Program-made: the position numbers and the translations under genes | Notes under the pieces: model-generated | Seen by the model: only the letters and a program-made list of their open reading frames with translations | Database searches by the model: none | What the model was told of the DNA's origin: nothing | Shown here: piece after piece, positions 34,431 through 44,100 of the stretch | Position numbering within the stretch: the first letter of the stretch is position 1 | Layout: every line of letters starts with the position of its first letter | Origin: Pyropia haitanensis | Taxonomy: Eukaryota > Rhodophyta > Bangiophyceae > Bangiales > Bangiaceae | Direction: 5' to 3' | DNA length: 64,000 nucleotides | NCBI GenBank assembly: GCA_008729055.1 | Contig: SDUX01000005.1 | Span: 1,930,875-1,994,874, forward strand

Positions 34431-35782
34431 GGCGGCTGCGACGTGGCGACCTTCCTGCCGGACCGCCCGGCTGCACCGCTGAGTCAAGGGTACTATGGGG
34501 CCACTGGTGTTATGTCGGAGAGGCGACGTGCCATGGTCGAAGCCAAGACTGTTCGAAAAAGGGGGGCTACTTTTGCCACGTGGCCGTCGTCACGCCCATC
34601 TTGCTCCCCGGCTTCCATTTCCGCCAAGTCCCGTCTTCTTCCGATGCGGTCCGACCGGATTCGGGCCGTTGCAACACTGTCAAATCAAGGGGCAACTTTA
34701 TTTGGGGCTGCAACGCACCTGGCGGGATCGATTGCTTACAGTCGTCTCTCTCCCCGGCGGCGTCCTCCCTCCCCCCGCCCACGACGCCCACTCTTCCTGC
34801 CGATGTTGGCCAACCTGACGGTGCCCTACGTGCTCATGACGTCGGCCACCGTCGGGCCGAACGCGACGACCCCAAGCTCCGGGGCACGAGGACGGCCGGC
34901 ACAGTCCCACTTGGCCTGCGGCGACGCATGCGACGCCGGCGGCCCACCCCCTCCCGCTCTTCCTCTCCCCTCGGCCCTCCTGACCACCTTCTTGATCTTC
35001 TCGTGGGCCTTGACCGTGTCGACCTTGACGCCCGTCTTGGCCCCCGACATGAGGGTCGACACCTGGTCGAGGGCCATCGCGGGGAAGTGGGCCGTACGGG
35101 TTGATGGGACAAGACGGCCGTAAGGACCAGACGCGGGGAGCCAACAACGGCCACGGAGGCGAGACAAGGGGGCCAAGGTCGACGGTCAGTGTGCCTGGTG
35201 GCCACGGTGGTGGCGGCCGTCGGTGCCCTCTCTCCCCTCTCGTCCCTCTTTCCCTCCCCCACCGTCGGCGACACTTACCTTGGCTGCCGGTCGGCGCGGA
35301 GGAGGCCGTGAAGGTGGACGCCGTTGTGGGTGCTGAGAAGCGGGCCCACCCCTTGCCGGTACGGCAGCGCCTCGAGGCCCTCCGGTGCCACGACTCGACC
35401 CCGTCGGCCAGGGCGGACAGGCCGACGCGGTGGTGGTGAGGAAGGGGTGGACGAGGGGAAGCGGACGGGCCGGCCAACGAGGAAGAGGACGGCCTACACG
35501 ACGGGGACGAGCGGATGGTGGCAGGCGATGTGGCGGCCGAGACGCGGGCGGCTGCCGGACGAGGCCGTTATGTACCCCCCGACGGCCGACACCCCCCCCC
35601 CTCCGTGGGCCCACGCCGGGCACCCCTCCCCTCCCCCCCCGATCCGGCCCACACGGCGGCCACCCCCCCCGACACCCTCTCTGGCCAACCGTGCTGGCGG
35701 CCCCCCCCTCTCCGGGAGGCCTCTCACGCGTGCCACCCTTGAGTGCGGCCGGCGGGGACGCTCGGCCTCGGTGAAGGGGCCA
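34431..35782. other. G1 copy C 3' region with antisense signals
   Basis: This is the equivalent of 11555-12880. AATAAA (34702-34697, minus), the 83-residue ORF and the splice donor (35278-35273) are conserved. The TATA position reads TACATAA. The right half differs from copy A by indels and C-run expansions around 35575-35710. Confidence 0.6.
34826..35077 (-). CDS. Antisense 83-residue ORF in G1 copy C
   Basis: This ORF has the same length and sequence as the ORF at 11950-12201. A G run just upstream differs in length (GGGG against GGG), which shifts the upstream frame but not the ORF itself. This fits ATG 35077-35075 being the true start, if the ORF is real. Two near-identical copies are weak evidence for selection. 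Confidence 0.45.
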   Translation of the reverse strand: MALDQVSTLMSGAKTGVKVDTVKAHEKIKKVVRRAEGRGRAGGGGPPASHASPQAKWDCAGRPRAPELGVVAFGPTVADVMST

Positions 35783-36403
35783 TGTAACGTTTGGGGCCTC
35801 TGGTGGCGGCCTGACGAGGCCTACGTTGCGGCGGTCCCGCGTTACCTGGCGGCCCGCGGTGGCATGGTGGCGGACTCGATCCGGGTGGCGGTTGTGGCGG
35901 CCCTTCCCCTGGTTGGACTTGGTGGCCTGCTACTTACGGTTTCTCTTGCATTTGTTCTGATCGATTTTCACTGCGTGATTTCGTGCTTTTCGCCCTTTTT
36001 TCCCATTGGGTTTTTGGGCGGATTGCATCTGTGTGAGGGTTTTTCGCTTGCATCTGAGTGGAGGGATTTTAGCGTGGAGCGGGGTGCCCCGGCGGGGCAG
36101 GTGCACGCTGGCACTTGGCCCGCTGGAGGCGCCCCTGAGAGGGGGCGCCCTGGTGGCCCCTCGGGGGGTGGTGTGGAGAGCTCTTAGGGGCTTGGCCCGC
36201 GGGCCACGCGAGATCCTTCTTGTAAAACAACGTTGCTTTGGGTTCTCCTTCCCCTTGGGCTTTAGCCTTTTCCCTTACCTCTGGCTGTTGAGGTGGGCAA
36301 GTGTGTGTGGGACTCCCTGGCCCGTTCCTTCTGGTAGCCCTCTGTTCTCTGGCGGTGGCGACGCGGGGCGGACAAGGGCCGCAGAACGGCCAATAACGCT
36401 ACA
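35783..36403 (+). repeat. LTR of G1 copy C (right), TGTAACG variant
   Basis: This 621-bp LTR has the same length and the same TGTAACG start as the LTR at 4875-5495. It is followed by GGCAG (36404-36408), the second copy of the target-site duplication. Confidence 0.92.
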
Positions 36404-36408
36404 GGCAG
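36404..36408. repeat. Target-site duplication GGCAG, right copy
   Basis: This matches 4870-4874. It lies within the codons of the CACTA transposase (minus strand ...CACTGCC), so the insertion occurred inside the coding sequence. Confidence 0.85.
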
Positions 36409-36827
36409 TGCTGCACTACGAACGTGTACGCCACAAAGTCATCAATATTTTCTTCAAAAACTTGACTGGGTATGCACACGCCGTTAGGTCGAACCGAGTG
36501 TAGCTCTGGAGCGGACGACGCGGGGCTAGTATCACCCGGTGGTTGCTCTTCGGCCTCGCTACAATCACTTTCTTCCCTATCGACACGGATATCCGTGCTG
36601 CTGACAGAGGGACTTGTGTCTGGTGTCGGGTTGGCAATAGGGAGGGCGAGAGGGGCAACAGGCATTGAAGGGCCGCCCGGCGGGGTGTCGTTTGAGGCCA
36701 CCGCAGCACGGGGGCGAGGGGGAAGACCTCTGGTGGCACGCCGGTGTCTAAACCAGGTCCTCTCTGGCACATAAGAAATGCCACCCGGCGTCCCCCCGCT
36801 GCACTTGGCGCAAGAGCACTCCCTCAT
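36404..36827 (-). pseudogene. CACTA tnp2-type transposase, N-terminal part
   Basis: The probable start is the ATG at 36827, beginning MRECSCAKCSGG. A Cys-rich motif followed by PERTWFRHRR is typical of the N-terminus of tnp2-type transposases. An acidic/Ser-rich linker follows (about residues 70-110). The frame runs to VVQHC at the LTR edge. Joined at GGCAG to position 4874 it continues for 27 codons without a stop, in frame with the ATG-containing segment at 4789. An upstream ATG-less extension through G/C runs is open but low in complexity. Confidence 0.75.
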
Positions 36828-37110
36828 GCTTGCCTGGCCGGGATGGATCGGTTGGTTGAGGGAGGGGGGGGGGGGGGGGGGGCAGGAGGGGATGGGCGAC
36901 AGCGGGGTCGGGCAATCAGGGGGGGGGGGGGGGGGCACCAGACTACGGGCGAGAGCGCAGCCAGGCAAGCAGGGTCTGGCAAGCAGGGGGGGGGAGCGAG
37001 GGTAGGGAGGGGGGAGGGGGGTGCGCGCCACGTGCTGGTGGCGGGGGTGAAGGCGCTACGATGGATGTGATGCGCAGCAGACTAGCGCAGACCGGGTGTC
37101 CCGCAGGTCA
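36828..37110 (-). other. G-run-rich 5' leader of the transposase
   Basis: Several plus-strand G runs of 10-19 bases lie at about 36864-37020 between the TATA box and the transposase ATG. In the transcript they would be C runs; on the template strand they could form G-quadruplexes. Run lengths are probably unreliable. Confidence 0.5.
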
Positions 37111-37121
37111 TGTATATATAC
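37111..37121 (-). promoter_or_regulatory. Candidate TATA box for the CACTA transposase
   Basis: The minus strand reads GTATATATAC about 285 bases before the probable ATG at 36827, in surrounding GC-rich sequence. Confidence 0.45.
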
Positions 37122-38199
37122 TCTTGGGAAAGGATCCAGCTGGCAGCCAGGCCCGCAATGGACGCCCACATCATATGACTCCACGATGGAGTCACACGAC
37201 GTCTGATTGGATTGTTGGATGATTCTTGACCCTTCCGCGCCGTTCAGGAGGCCGTCCGGGATGAATGTGGACCTTGCCGGACTGTTCTGGAGGCCGCTCC
37301 AGATGGTTCTGGAAGCGCTCAATGGAAGGCCAATTAGAGCTCGCATCGGGCATGCGCAGCTGTCAGGACCGCGTGATTCCTTGGAAGACTCCTCAGATCC
37401 CGACTCCGGGTGGCCAAGGATCAAGAATCGCGGTTTTATCGTGACTCTGTTCCCATAGGGTTGCTTGCTGTTCACTTCCCCCTCCCCCTTGACTTGTATG
37501 TTGGTGTCCCGCCCGCTGGTCCGCCGCCGTCTGGCTGTGCTCTTCACCCCCTCTCGCTCGGCCACACGCGGCTCCGCTCTTGGGATGCGTAGACACTCTG
37601 CCGCCAGTGGCCCCTCCCCGAGGCAGGGGAGGAGCGGTGCCGCCGGGTGCCGACGGCGGTGGCGTTTCGCGGCGCCGCCGCTGTATCGCGCCTGTGCGGG
37701 GGCGGCGGTAGGCGGCGCGCTGGGGCGCGCCGCCCCCCGACGCCCGCGGGCGGCGCCCCCGTCCGCTGCTACGACGCAGTGGCTGAAGTGGGGGGATGGG
37801 ACTGGCGGCGAAGGGACGGTGACGGCGCCGCACGCCTCGTATCCTTGGCGGGCGGGGGGCGGGTGGTGGGGGAGGGGGCCCACGGGCTTGCCTCCCCTCC
37901 CGCCTCACCGGCTCGCGTCGTCGTCGCCCGGCGCACTCGTGGTACGATTCGGGTGGGGGGTTCGTTCTTCTTTGGGTCTGGTCTGGTGGGGCGTTGCGAC
38001 CGTGGACCGTAATTCTATGGCCCTGCTGACATTCACAACCTCTTTGCGGTTTGTGGCTGTTTCTGTGTGCTTGGTCGATCTGTGAACTGTTGCCCGCTTC
38101 AGTTCGTCGTACGAGCTGCGTCGTCGAGTACCGCCTCCCCCCCGCCGCTGCTCGCCGCGTCACCCGCCACCGCCGATGGGCTGCTGTGGCGGTTTGCCG
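37122..38199. other. No recognised gene
   Basis: The first 330 bases have lower GC and include a palindrome, TGACTCCA-CGA-TGGAGTCA (37176-37194). They may be the CACTA subterminal region, but no terminal CACTA was identified. From about 37500 the sequence is GC-rich with overlapping open frames on both strands and no recognisable protein. Confidence 0.4.
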
Positions 38200-41100
38200 T
38201 CGGCACCTGCTGTAGGTGTTGACCGAGGTCGACGGTGGCAAGGCACGGGCGGGGAGTGGTTGCAGCGAGAGTCCGAGATGGCGGTTGCTCTTGCGGGGCG
38301 GCGGCCGGCCACGGCGCGGGTCCATGGCTCGTCCCGCATGGGCGGTGGCGGCCGCCGCTGCGTGCAGTCGTAGCGTCGGCGCTCCCCAGTGGCGGCGGCG
38401 GTGGCGGGTGGGGGCGGCACCGGTGCGGTGCGGTCGCGCCGTCGGCCGGCGTTGGTAGTGGGCGCCGCTGCTTCTATTTGGCGGCGCAACCGCGCGCTTG
38501 CCACCCCGTGTTGGCGGTTGGATTGGCAGCGTGGCGGGAACTGACAACCGTCGCCCGCCATTGACGTTGGTGGCGGGCGGAGCGGGCGGGCGGCGCCCTG
38601 TTTTTTGGGTTGGCGGTGGCGACCACCGTGGGGTGGCGGCGGCCGCCTGACAGGCGGCGGGGTGGCGCGCGCTACCGGGGGCGGCGGGCGGTGCCGCCGC
38701 GCTGACGTGGTGGCGGGGGCGCCTCGAGCGAGGGGCGGCCAGCGGCGGTGGCGGCAACGGGCGGGCTTGGCGCCACGCGGTAGCGGCGATGGCGGGCGGC
38801 CGCCGTGCGGGTGGCGTGGCGGCGCTAGCGTCGGCTTGTGGTGGGAGCGGGCGGCGCTGACCGCGGCGGGCGGGTGGCGCTGACTGCCGGCGTTGGCGGC
38901 GCGCCAACGCCGTAGCGGCGCTGCGGCGTTTGCACGCATACCAACCGGAGCCGGAACTGGTGGCAGAGCGGGCACCCACTGCAAAGACTCGTGCCGGCCG
39001 CCGCCACCGCTGTGGGGGGTCGACGTTGGAGTTATGGTGGACCACGCCCGCGGCTCGCGACGCGCTGGCGGTGGCGGCCCGCTGTGGGCGTTGACGGCAA
39101 GCCGTCGCTGTCTGGCGGGTGCGTCGCACTTGCCGCTGGCGCTGGTTGTGGCCGGCCGCTGTTTGGCAGCCACAGGCCGCCCGCCGCCGGCGCTGGCGCT
39201 CGCCACGGACTCTAAGGCCTCGCGGCTGCTGGCGTTGGCGAGAGGGACTGCTCTGGGCCGTTGAGTTGGCGCCCGGCGGTTGTTGGACGGGGAGGTGGTG
39301 TGTGCCTCCCTCGTTGGTTGCTGCAGGCTGCTGGTGCTGGCGGCGGGGTGGCGCATGCCGCTAGCTTTGACGGCGGGCGGCTGTCGGGGTGGGCTGGGGG
39401 GTGGCGCTCGCCACCGGCTGCGCTGTTGGGTCGCCGCTTGAGTTGGCGGGGGGGCTGCGCTCGCCGTCGGTTTTGACGGTGAGCGGCTGCTGGCGCTGGC
39501 GCTCGCCTTCTGCTGATGGTGGCGTGGAAGCGGCTGTCGCCGTCGGCTCTGGTGGCGGGCCGTTGCTGGCGTTGGCGTGAGCGTTGCGCTTGGTCGTCGC
39601 TGGCGTTGGCACGGGAGCGGCGCTTGTCGCAGACAGCAGCGGCTGGCGGTTTCCTCTGGGGGCGGCGGAGGTGGCGCTTGTCTCGGGCGGTGCCGTCGGA
39701 CGACGAGCTGAGTTGGCAATGGTGTTGGCGCTTGCCGCAGACGTTGACGGCGCGCGGCGGGAGGCGTTGGCAGCGGGTGGGCGCTGGTTGGCTTGGGGGG
39801 GAAGTTCGCCGCCGGCTATGGCGGCGGGCGGCCGCTTGCGTGGGTCGTGGGAGTTGCCCTTGGCGTCACTGGTGGGGGCGGGTGTCTGGTTTTTGACCAG
39901 GACGTGGCGCTCGCCGCCGGCTTGGGCGGCGCGCTGCTGTATGCGTTGGCCAGGGGATGCCTGGTGGCGTCGTTGGTGGCGGCGAGCGGCTGCTGATTTT
40001 GACTGGACGGTGACGTCTGCGGCTGGCTTGTGGCGGCCGGCGGCTGCTGGCGTTGGCGTGGGAGTAACGCTCTGCGCAGGCGTAGGCGGCGAGTGGCCGA
40101 TTGCGTTGGTGGTGATTGCCGCCGGCGTTGACGCCGGGCGCCTGCTCGCGTTGACCAGGGGGAGCCGCTTGCCGCCAGCGCTGGCAGCGGGCGGCTGCTC
40201 GCTGTGGCGTATGGATGATGCTCGCCGCTGGCGCTTCCGTTTAGGGGCCGCTGGTGTTCGCGGCGGCATGATGCTTGGCGCGGGAGTTTGCGGACGGCGG
40301 CTGCTGGCGGTGGCCGACGTGTGGCGCTCGCCGCGGGCGTTGGCGGCTGGCGACTGCTGGCGTTGGCGGGGGGGAGTTGGCGCTCACTGCCCGCTGTGCT
40401 GTCGCGGGGCTGCTATCGCTGGAGGAGACGGCTGTGTTTGGCACCGCTGTCGGCGGCGCGGGGCTGCTCGTGAGGGTGTCCCGTTTGCCGCCGGCGACGC
40501 CATCGAACGGCCGCTGATGTTGTTAGCGGTCTGCTGCTGTTTGGAGGGGGGGCGAAGCCCGCCGGTGGCTGTGGCCTTGGGCTGCTGCTGGCGTTGACTC
40601 GGGGGGCTCGCTTGGCATCGCTGGTGTTGGCGCACGGCTGCAGGCGTTGGCGCGGGGGAGGGTGCTTGCCGCCGGCGTTGGCAGCGAGCGGCTGCTGGCG
40701 TTGGCTATGATGCTGCGCTCGGAGTTTCTGTGTTTTGGCGGCGGGCGGCTGCTGACGTTGACGCGGGGGTGGCGCGTGTCGTCAGATGTGACGGCTGGCA
40801 CCTGCAGAGTCTTCCAGTGGTCAGCCGCTGCTTGGTGGGACGGTGACGCCTGTGGCCCGCTTTGGCGGCCAGCGGTTGCTGCGTTGGCAGGGAGGCGGTG
40901 TTTGGTGCCGTCGTTTGCGGCGGGCGGTCTCTCGCGTTGTCGCGGGTGTGGCTTTTTGGCGCCTGTGGCTGTGACTGGCGGCTGGTGGCGTTGTCCACGG
41001 GCGGGCGCTCTTTGGCGGGTGGGACTCGCTCGCCGCCGGCATTGCCGTCTATGTTCCTCCGGCTTCACCGGTTTGGGGGCGCGTGCCGCCGGCGTTCGCG

Positions 41101-44100
41101 GCGAGCGGCTGATGGTTTTGCCTGTGCGGTTTCGCTTGGGACTGCTGTTGACGGCGGGCGGCCGCTGACGTTGGCGTGGGCGTTTCGCCGACCGTCAGCT
41201 GTGATGGAAGGCATCTGGTGGCATACCAGCGGTCGGCCGCTGTTTGGCCTGGGCGTACAGCTCGCCATCGGCTTTGGCTTGCGGTTGGCGTCGGTGTTGG
41301 CGGCGGGCGGTCGCTGCGTGGCGATGGGATGGCGCTTTTCTGCTTCTGGGCGTGGGCGTGACTCTCGCCGCCGGCGTTTGCGGCTTGCGGCTGCTGGCGT
41401 TGGCTTGGGGGTGGCGCCCGCGGCGGGCGTTTGTGGCGAGCGGATGGCCGGGTTGGCGTCTGCTGTTTGATGTGGTGGCGGTGCTGTCCGCCGGCGTTGG
41501 CGGCGGGTGGCTGCTTGTGCTTGAGCGGGCGTGACGCTTGGCGTCGCTGTTGCCGGTCAGCAGCTGCTGGCAACGGCCGTGGGGTGGTTGACTCTGCCAA
41601 CGTTGGCGGCGAGGGAGTTTTGGCGTTGTCACCGGAGAGGCCATCGTTTGGCGTTGGGCTGACGTCCGCGGCCGGCGTTGGCAGGAGGCGGCTGCTGGCG
41701 TTCGCAGCCGGCAGCTGCTGATCGCAGCCGACGTCGGCGACGCGGGGCTGCTGGCGTTGGAAGCAGGTGGCTGTTGTTCTGCTTTGGTGTGACGCTTGCC
41801 GCCGGCCTCGGTGACGGGCGGTTACTGGCGTTGACGGCGGAGTAGCGCTTCCCGCTGCCTTTGCCATTTGTCGGCTGCTGGCGCTGCTAGCAGGGCGTCG
41901 CTGATTGGTGGGTGGGTGCTAATCGCCGCCGCCGTTGGCAGCGGACGACTGCCGGAGGTGGGTGAGGGGTAGCGCTCGACGCCGGGCGGCTCGTCGCGGC
42001 GTTTGCGGGCAGCAGCTGTTTAGCGAGGCCATGGCATGAGGCGCGTGGCCTAGCGGCGCGCGGTTGCTGCCGTTGGCGTGGGGGTGATGCTCACCGCCGG
42101 CGTTGGTGGCGGGCGGCCGCTGGCGCTGTCGGGGAGGCGGCGTTGGCCGTCAGCTTTTGTGGGCCAGCGGCTAGCTGCCTCGACAGCAGGCGGCCGCTGT
42201 TTGACGTTGAGGTGACGTGCGTCGCGTGCGTCAGCGGTGCAGGGTCTGTGGCGTTGGCGGGCGGACGGGTTGTGCCACCGGCGTTCGCGGCCGGCGGCTG
42301 CTAGCGTTGGCGGGCGCGTGACGCGTGCCGTTGGCTTTGCTGTCGGGCAGCTGGTGGCGTTAGCGCGAGGGTAGCCGTGGCTGCGCGCTTTTATTCGTCG
42401 GTCCGCTGCAGGTACTTGTGGGGGGGTGGCGCTTGCCGCCGTCATTGCAGTCCGGCAGCTGCTGGCGCTATCAGCGGGCGACCTCGTATTGCTGTGGTGG
42501 CTCTTCCCGCCGCCGTTGGTGGCGGGCGGCTGCTGACGATTGTGGGCGGCGAACGCTCGCGTTGGCGGAGTGGTGGCGCCTTCCGTCAGCTTTGGCGGCT
42601 GGCAGCTGCTGGTGGAGGCCAGGGGTGCCGTTTGGCGTCGCTGTTGGCGCACGGCGGCTGCTTTTTGGCAGATGGGCTCCGCCGGTTGCCGGCGTTTGCC
42701 GGAGGGTCGCTTTTGCCGCCGGCTATGGCGGCTGATGCTGGTGGCGCTGGCAGGGGGATGCTGCTTGGGGTCGGCGTTGGTGACGGTCGGCCGCTGGTTG
42801 GCAAGTCGACGGTGCTCGCCGCCGCCGATGGCGGCAGGCGGCTGCTGGCGCTGGCGCGGGGGGTGCTTGCGCTGGCGCGGGAGTGGCGCTTGGCGTTGCG
42901 GTTGACGCCCGGCGGCTGTTGCTTAGCGAGTGGGTGGCGCTTGCCGCCGGCGCTGGCGGCAGGCCGCTTCTGGCTTTGGCTGTGAGGTGACGCTTGTCTT
43001 CCCTGTTTACGGCGGGAGGCTATTGGCAGACGGTTGACGCCGATAGAGCGGGATTGGCTCTTGCCGTCTGCTCTGGCTGCGGGCGGATGCTGGAGAAGCC
43101 TGCGGTGTGGCGCTTGGCGTTGCTGCTGGTGGCGCCTGTCTGCTGGTGTTGGCGGGGGGGTGCCGTTTGCCGCGTGCCGTGCTGTCGGCCGGCTGCTGGC
43201 GTTTTCAGGCGTCGACTGCTGTTTGGCGCGGGGATGGCGTTTTGCTGTCGGCGCGGGCACCAGGCAGCTGATTGCGCAGATGGGGGGGTGGCGCTTGCAG
43301 CTAGCGTTGACCGCAAGCAGTTCTTGTCGTTGGCAGGGGGCGGCGCTGGTGGTTGCGCCCGGCGGTCGCTGGTTGGCGGGTGAGCGGCGCTCGCCGCCGG
43401 CGTTGGTGGCGGGCCGCTGCTGATGCCGGCGGGGAGGGTGGTTCTCGACGCCGGCATTGACTGCCGGCGGCTGCTAGGGATCGCTGTGGTGGGCCGCTAT
43501 GCGTCCATGCTGGCGGCGAATGTTTGCCGGCGTTGTTCGAGGGGTGGCGCTCGTCGCCGGGTGGCCGTCGGGCTGTTGCTGCTGTCTCTGGCGGGCGGCG
43601 GCCTTTTGGCGTTAGGGTGACGCTCGCCGCTGATGCTGGCGGCGGGCTGCTGCGAGCGCTGGCTGGGGGGTGGGGGTTGGCGTCTTTGGTGGCGGGCGGC
43701 TGCTGGCGTTGGCGGGGGGTGGCTCTTGCCGTGGCTGTTGGCTCCTGACGGCTGCTGTTTGAGATTAGGCGGCGCTTGCCGCCAGCGTTGGCAGCGGGCG
43801 GCTGCTGGTGCTGGCGGTGGTGCTTGTGTTTGGCTGTTTACGGCAGCCATTGTTGGCTCGGGGTCACTGGTGTGCGTGGGAGTGACTCTCGCGGCCGTCA
43901 ACAGCGGCGGCCGGCTGCCGGGGTCGGCTGGGGGACGGCTCTTGGCGTCACTGTTGGCGCGTAGCGGCTGCTGGTTCGCGGATGAGCGGCGCTCGCTGCG
44001 GCCGTTGGTGGCGGACGGTCGATGTCGCTGACGGTGGGGTGGCGCTCGGCGTTGCTGTGGATGGCGGGCGGCTGCCGGCACTGGCTGGGAGATCGCGCTT

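Larger units (their letters stand above)
27753..36403 (+). mobile_element. G1 gypsy element copy C
   Basis: This full-length element of about 8.65 kb has the same layout as copy A. Pol is intact as one 1334-codon frame, while gag is broken by several homopolymer indels. Its left LTR carries TGTAGCG with left flank GTACG. Its right LTR carries TGTAACG with right flank GGCAG, which matches the flank left of copy A rather than its own left flank. Confidence 0.9.

Noticed and set aside
38160..43260. Minus-strand frames of 180-520 codons with recurring Ser/Pro/Ala peptides in the repeat block
   Set aside because: Comparable frames occur on both strands and in different phases; the peptides come from the DNA repeat and no start or domain supports a gene.
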